Assembly (NCBI GenBank): GCA_037903475.1 | Contig: JBAJFG010000030.1 | Location: 992,001 to 1,056,000 of the forward strand | Source: Ancylostoma caninum | Lineage: Eukaryota > Nematoda > Chromadorea > Rhabditida > Ancylostomatidae | Direction: 5' to 3' | Length of the DNA: 64,000 nt | Shown: positions 59,170-64,000 of the stretch, in pieces | Numbering within the stretch: position 1 is the first letter of the stretch | How the letters are laid out: each line of letters begins with the position of its first letter | The notes under the pieces: model-generated | What the model was told of the DNA's origin: nothing | Database searches by the model: none | What the model saw: only the letters and a program-made list of their open reading frames with translations | Program-made: the position numbers and the translations under genes

Positions 59170-60151
59170 CACCGGTGCACCCTTATCTCACCGCTGGAAC
59201 CTGCCTCCAAAGGTTCCTCCCGTTTTGGACGCCGGCGCACCCTTATCACACCGTTGGACCCGACTCCACGCGTTTTCCCACTTTTAGACGCCGGCGCACC
59301 CTTATCACGCCGTTGGACCCGACTCCACGCGTTTCCCCACTTTCGGACGCCGGCGCACCCTTATCACACCGTTGGACCCGACTCCAGGCGTTTCCCCACT
59401 TTCGGACGCCGGCGCACCCTTATCACACCGTTGGACCCGACTCCAAGCGTTTTCCCACTTTTAGACGCCGGCGCACCCTTATCACGCCGTTGGACCCGAC
59501 TCCAGGCGTTTCCCCACTTTCGGACGCCGGCGCCCCCTTATCACACCGTTGGACCCGACTCCAGGCGTTTCCTCACTTTCGGACGCCGGCGCACCCTTAT
59601 CACACCGTTGGACTTTTCCCCACTTTTAGACGCCGGCGCACCCTTATCACGCCGTTGGACCCGACTCCACGCGTTTCCCCACTTTAGACGCCGGCGCACC
59701 CTTATCACACCGTTGGACCCGACTCCAGGCGTTTCCTCACTTTCGGACGCCGGCGCACCCTTATCACACCGTTGGACCCGACTCCAGGCGTTTCCTCACT
59801 TTCGGACGCCGGCGCATCCTTATCACACCGTTGGACCCGACTCCACGCGTTTTCCCACTTTTAGACGCCGGCGCACCCTTATCACGCCGTTGGACCCGAC
59901 TCCAGGCGTTTCCCCACTTTCGGACGCCGGCGCCCCCTTATCACACCGTTGGACCCGACTCCAGGCGTTTCCTCACTTTCGGACGCCGGCGCACCCTTAT
60001 CACACCGTTGGACCCGACTCCAGGCGTTTCCTCACTTTCGGACGCCGGCGCATCCTTATCACACCGTTGGACCTGACTCCACGCGTTTTCCCACTTTTAG
60101 ACGCCGGCGCACCCTTATCACGCCGTTGGACCCGACTCCACGCGTTTCCCC
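59170..60151 (+). repeat. 59-bp minisatellite, first block, about 16 units
   Basis: Tandem units of 59 bp of the form GGACGCCGGCGCACCCTTAT, CACACCGTTGGACCCGACTC, CAGGCGTTTCCCCACTTTC. The first unit (59,170-59,225) is the most diverged. Units come in marked variants; the GGCGCATCC variant occurs at 59,814 and 60,050, exactly 236 bp (4 x 59) apart. As 59 is not a multiple of 3, the array is open in a cycling frame over hundreds of codons, which is an artefact. One unit near 59,600 is shortened. Confidence 0.97.
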
Positions 60152-60738
60152 TGTAGCGTGCCCAGTTCCTAGTAGTCGATTTCTGTATGTATTTCGTAAT
60201 CATGCCAGTGAAGTCGTCTCTGATCAATCGATTGTATCTGATCTCTGCCAGCCTGCGTCTCCGCGCGAGGCGCGCCTTTCATGGGAAAGGCTGGCCATTG
60301 GCCAGCACCGTGGGAAAGGGCGGAGTCTGGCTTGCGCGCGCGGCTCCAAATGCTCTCATTAGACTTTGGTACGGCAACGAGGGTAGACGGTGGCGTGCGC
60401 GCGAGCCAGAGAAGACCTGGAGGAGCGATAGCCGCGGAAGAGAGGAGAACCCCCACCCCTTCCCACGGTGAGTTGTTTCTGTTGTTCAACATTTTCTTTT
60501 GTGTTGATTCCGGTTGTTTCTTTTTCTTTTTGAAGATTTTCTTTTGTCTCACTTTTGGTGCTATTTCTTGTTGCCTGGCGGTTGTCTGCCTTGTCGTTGT
60601 GGAAACCTTGTCATAAAGTTGAAGCTGCAAAGAAAAGGGTTCTTTCCAACATCGGTATTGCCCCACTCCTAAGAGGAAGAAAAAGAAGCCGGGAAAAAGA
60701 AATAGGATGGATGAGCCACAAGAACCTCAAACACAACA
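60152..60738. mobile_element. probable solo LTR, 587 bp, inside the minisatellite
   Basis: Begins TGTAGCGTG and ends CAAACACAACA, that is 5'-TGT...ACA-3' as in LTRs of retrotransposons, and is flanked by a 4-bp direct repeat CCCC (60,148-60,151 and 60,739-60,742). Removing the insert plus one CCCC rejoins a normal 59-bp unit. It is unlike the minisatellite, with G+C-rich parts (GCGCGCGCGGCTCC) and a T-rich part (60,505-60,560). No internal retrotransposon genes are present, so it would be a solo LTR; strand and family are undetermined. Open frames across it are not supported as genes. Confidence 0.75.
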
Positions 60739-61885
60739 CCCCACTTTAGGACGCCGGCGCACCCTTATCACACCGTTGGACCCGACTCCAGGCGTTTCCT
60801 CACTTTCGGACGCCGGCGCACCCTTATCACACCGTTGGACCCGACTCCAGGCGTTTCCTCACTTTCGGACGCCGGCGCATCCTTATCACACCGTTGGACC
60901 TGACTCCACGCGTTTTCCCACTTTTAGACGCCGGTGCACCCTTATCACGCCGTTGGACCCGACTCCAGGCGTTTCCCCACTTTCGGACGCCGGCGCCCCC
61001 TTATCACACCGTTGGACCCGACTCCAGGCGTTTCCTCACTTTCGGACGCCGGCGCACCCTTATCACACCGTTGGACCCGACTCCAGGCGTTTCCTCACTT
61101 TCGGACGCCGGCGCATCCTTATCACACCGTTGGACCTGACTCCACGCGTTTTCCCACTTTTAGACGCCGGCGCACCCTTATCACGCCGTTGGACCCGACT
61201 CCACGCGTTTCCCCACTTTAGGACGCCGGCGCACCCTTATCACACCGTTGGACCCGACTCCAGGCGTTTCCTCACTTTCGGACGCCGGCGCACCCTTATC
61301 ACACCGTTGGACCCGACTCCAGGCGTTTCCTCACTTTCGGACGCCGGCGCATCCTTATCACACCGTTGGACCTGACTCCACGCGTTTTCCCACTTTTAGA
61401 CGCCGGCGCACCCTTATCACGCCGTTGGACCCGACTCCAGGCGTTTCCCCACTTTCGGACGCCGGCGCACCCTTATCACACCGTTGGACCCGACTCCAGG
61501 CGTTTCCCCACTTTCGGACGCCGGCGCACCCTTATCACACCGTTGGACCCGACTCCAGGGACCCGACGGCGTTTCCCCACTTTTAGACGCCGGCGCACCC
61601 TTATCACACCGTTGGACCGACTCCACGCGTTTCCCACTTTTAGACGCCGGCGCACCCTTATCACGCCGTTGGACCCGACTCCAGGCGTTTCCCCACTTTC
61701 GGACGCCGGCGCACCCTTATCACACCGTTGGACCCGACTCCAGACGTTTCCCCACTTTCGGACGCCGGCGCACCCTTATCACACCGTTGGACCCGACTCC
61801 ACGCGTTTTCCCACTTTTAGACGCCGGCGCACCCTTATCACGCCTTTGGACCCGTCTCCAGGCGTTCCCTCTATTTTGGACGCCG
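60739..61885 (+). repeat. 59-bp minisatellite, second block, about 19 units
   Basis: Same unit and orientation as the first block. The GGCGCATCC variant recurs at 60,877, 61,113 and 61,349, a 236-bp higher-order period of four units. After 61,490 the order becomes irregular: a 9-base partial duplication (GGACCCGAC) near 61,558, one unit missing a base, and a degenerate last unit ending at GGACGCCGATC. Confidence 0.97.
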
Positions 61886-62322
61886 ATCAAACCGCTAGCC
61901 CACCTCTAACATACTCTATGCTGCAATCCTCATCCTTGTCACTCCTCACCCGTCTGGTTCATCGTCCTCGTTATAAAGGCATACTACCCTTCTCCTTCCT
62001 TTTATATGGTCCTGTGATCATAAACTTATCTCATTCATTCCGACCGTGGTGAAAACAACTGCAGGCCATTAACATGTCTGAACATGACAAAAGTGGCCCG
62101 AAACACCCTTAAATTAAGGTAAAAATCAAAATTTACCACGTTTTCGTACATAACTCAAAGCGCTGAACACAATGGTGTAGGTATTTCCCGTTTTTGGTGG
62201 CTGGTTCTCGTGCACACACACACACACACACATGAACTGCCAATTAAGAAGAAGTAAGATTCTCGTGGTTTTTCGCCTGAAAGCCCGAAAAAGAGTATGA
62301 AAAATGAGTCTTTTCCTAAGAT
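61886..62322. other. spacer between minisatellite and hairpin
   Basis: No gene recognised. A short (CA)n tract lies at 62,213-62,231. Confidence 0.5.
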
Positions 62323-62377
62323 CGCAGATAGTGGATTCACATTGACATCAAACATCAATGTGAATCCACTATCTGCG
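62323..62377. repeat. perfect 23-bp inverted repeat with 9-base loop
   Basis: CGCAGATAGTGGATTCACAT then TGA, a loop CATCAAACA, and the exact inverse. Transcribed from either strand it would give a perfectly paired hairpin about 55 bases long. Weaker complementarity (TCTTTTCCTAAGAT / GCCAAGAAAGGATC) continues outside the stem. It could be the remnant of a fold-back element or a small-RNA precursor; no second copy was seen. Confidence 0.9.
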
Positions 62378-62484
62378 CCAAGAAAGGATCATGACTTATA
62401 ATAACGGGCTTAGTCTGTCTGTCACGTGTGTGTGTCAGTGTGTGTGAAACGAAATTCGAGGGCGTGGCTTAGAGTGATGCCGAC
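62378..62484. other. short spacer left of the hAT-type element
   Basis: Has a short GTGTGTG run at 62,427-62,446 and ends in the target-site copy ATGCCGAC. After removal of the hAT-type element the sequence would run on into GCCGACCACTCCACCGTTG and the 50-bp minisatellite. Confidence 0.5.
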
Positions 62485-63586
62485 CAGGGATGTGCGTAAC
62501 AAAAATTTGAATTTTCGTAAATCGTAAATCGTAAATTTTCCAAAACCGCCGTAAATCGTAATTCGTAAATCGTAACTGAAGATCCAGGTACCATTACAAG
62601 AGTCAGATAATTTCAACTCGTTTCACAACAAAGTCATTCTCGAAATAATCTGAGGTATATATCTACTGCAGAACTGACCACTGAACTTCGCCATCTTATC
62701 ACTAGAGTGATAACGTTGTGATGAATGGACAACTTTTTTCTCGATATTTTAAGCGAGCTGTCCAGTTCTAGAGTATTATTTATCGCTGCGAAAACTCTGT
62801 TCATCCTGGTCGGTGTTTCTGAAGTAAACGTAAACGTGGTCGATGGTTCTATGTGTTTCAGTGCGAACCAAACCATTCACCCCGTGGGGTAGGTGAATTG
62901 GTACCAAAGGAGTTTGAAAGGATAAAGCGGTGACTCGGTATTCAGTACTCTCAGCAAGCCACTGCTTAGGGCGCATGCACATTCAATACCTCTGCGATTA
63001 TCAATAAAGTAGAATGCGTGCTGTATCTCTGAGAAGAAGTATTTCTTGTACTTTATCAAATAGTTTATGGTCACTACTAATTGGTTCATGAGAGAACGAC
63101 CAGGAAGAAAACCTTTTCGCATACGACATCACACTGCAGTTGAAGTCAGAAGAACAAGGCAAAACGTATTGCTGAAGGAAATAAGATGGGCGGACAGCTT
63201 GTCCCACCTACGGAAAAAGGAAAACAGAGCTCAAAATGCGGTGTTCTTGCCGCACTTTATTCAGACCTTTGAGCTCCGCTGTTACAACAGATCTTCTCTA
63301 CGGACGCGATAATGAAGTTGCTATATGCCGCCTTCTTTGTATAATAGAAACTACAAGCAAAACAAACATTTCACTCTTAGCTTCGCTGCAAAATGCAAAC
63401 ACAGAGAAATCATGTACATTTACTCCCAAGCAGAAACGCAACAACGAGATTCGTTTCTCGTAGTTATTTACGAATTTGTTACGAAATTTGGGGCTTTTTT
63501 CGTAAATCGTAAATCGTAAAAAAATCGTCAAAAATGGCCGTAAATCGTAATTCGTAAGTCGTAAATCGTAATTACGCACATCCCTG
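62485..63586. mobile_element. hAT-type nonautonomous element, 1.1 kb
   Basis: 1,102 bp with inverted ends CAGGGATGTGCGTAA and TTACGCACATCCCTG and a perfect 8-bp target duplication ATGCCGAC (62,477-62,484 and 63,587-63,594), both typical of hAT transposons. Inside each end are clustered GTAAATCGTAA words (62,516-62,573 and 63,500-63,572), the kind of subterminal repeats that bind hAT transposase. The 800-base interior shows no hAT transposase; a reverse-strand frame there (62,877-63,122) is of unknown nature. A stray TTACGATTTACGACTTACG at 44,958 suggests that other copies existed. Confidence 0.9.
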
Positions 63587-63607
63587 ATGCCGACCACTCC
63601 ACCGTTG

Positions 63608-64000
63608 CGTGAAGGGTGCGCCGGCGCCCAAAGTGAGGGGAGACGGGTCCACAGCTGTGATAAGGGTGCGCCGGCGCCCAAAGTGGGGGGAGACGGGTCC
63701 ACAGCTGTAATAAGGGTGCGCCGGCGGCCAAAGTGAGGGGAGACGGGTCCACTGCTGTGATAAGGGTGCGCCGGCGGCCAAAGTGAGGGGAGACGGGTCC
63801 ACTGCTGTGATAAGGGTGCGCCGGCGCCCAAAGTGGGGGGAGACGGGTCCACTGCTGTGATAAGGGTGCGCCGGCGCCCAAAGTGGGGGGAGACGGGTCC
63901 ACAGCTGTATAAGGGTGCGCCGGCGGCCAAAGTGGGGGAGACGGGTCCACAGCTGTGATAAGGGTGCGCCGGCGCCCAAAGTGGGGGGAGGGGAGACGGG
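63608..64000 (-). repeat. 50-bp minisatellite, related to the 59-bp array, truncated by window end
   Basis: Eight units with GGGTGCGCCGGCG at 63,614, 63,664, 63,714, 63,764, 63,814, 63,864, 63,913 and 63,962: unit 50 bp, two units 49. Unit: GATAAGGGTGCGCCGGCGCC, CAAAGTGGGGGGAGACGGGT, CCACAGCTGT. This aligns over nearly its full length with the reverse complement of the 59-bp unit, which has about nine extra bases after the G-run. Variants alternate GCGCCC/GCGGCC and ACAGCTG/ACTGCTG. The array continues past the window. Confidence 0.97.

Noticed and set aside
60187..60616. Basic open frames inside the insert at 60,152-60,738
   Set aside because: The insert has TGT...ACA ends and a 4-bp duplication; the frames are explained by its G+C-rich composition and cross its ends.
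59146..62052. Open frames of up to 336 codons rich in Pro, Arg and His
   Set aside because: They follow the 59-bp minisatellite. Because 59 is not divisible by 3, the frame cycles, and all three frames are open without selection. The same holds for 63,298-63,979 with the 50-bp array.
62877..63122. Reverse-strand frame with KGFLPGRSLMNQL, faintly like a reverse transcriptase segment
   Set aside because: Only a short stretch resembles the GFLPGRS-type motif; the following residues do not match, and no other RT motif is nearby.
63608..64000. CRISPR-like look of the 50-bp array
   Set aside because: Units are contiguous with no unique spacers, the DNA is eukaryotic and the unit is homologous to another minisatellite.

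Overview
The window looks like nuclear DNA of a nematode, most likely a repeat-rich member of the Rhabditina; the genus cannot be fixed from the sequence. The reasons are short introns with GTGAGT/GTAAGT donors and TTTCAG acceptors, AG acceptors directly in front of initiator ATGs (the pattern of spliced-leader addition), A+T-rich intergenic DNA and many small DNA transposons. It is gene-poor: three protein-coding genes and one tRNA are well supported in 64 kb. Most of the listed open reading frames elsewhere are chance or repeat-derived.

Layout. 1-19,200 is intergenic, with a tRNA-His(GTG) at 7,831, a weak candidate two-exon ORF at 13,079-13,401, degenerate ATTCGAATA repeats at 11.3-12.0 kb and several copies of two MITE families. 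19,268-27,393 (+) is a 16-exon gene for a 526-residue SLC22-type major facilitator transporter; all phases close. 31,730-32,342 (-) is a 3-exon gene for a 167-residue protein with one C-terminal membrane segment, family unknown. 33.8-44 kb holds an inverted-repeat element, a decayed mariner/IS630-type transposon with its terminal repeats, a hAT-type MITE with a perfect 8-bp target duplication, and tandem arrays of about 114 and 118 bp. 46,595-49,710 (-) is a 6-exon gene for a 191-residue PRA1-family protein of the ARL6IP5/JWA (PRAF3) type. Just upstream of its ATG lies an inverted-terminal-repeat element that carries 652 bp of uninterrupted TG dinucleotides. 53-58.5 kb is a cluster of TIR elements, one nested in another. 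59.2-64 kb is satellite-like: a 59-bp minisatellite with a 236-bp (4 x 59) higher-order period, split by a probable solo LTR, then an 1.1-kb hAT-type element, then a related 50-bp minisatellite in the opposite orientation that runs off the window.

The three genes do not form an operon and do not share a pathway: one is a plasma-membrane-type solute carrier, one an ER/Golgi-type membrane protein, one an unassigned tail-anchored protein. I found no prokaryotic-style system, CRISPR array or biosynthetic cluster. The most unusual content is the repeat architecture: the two related, inverted minisatellites and the clean solo-LTR insertion whose removal restores the 236-bp period exactly, and the TG-filled TIR element abutting the PRA1 gene.
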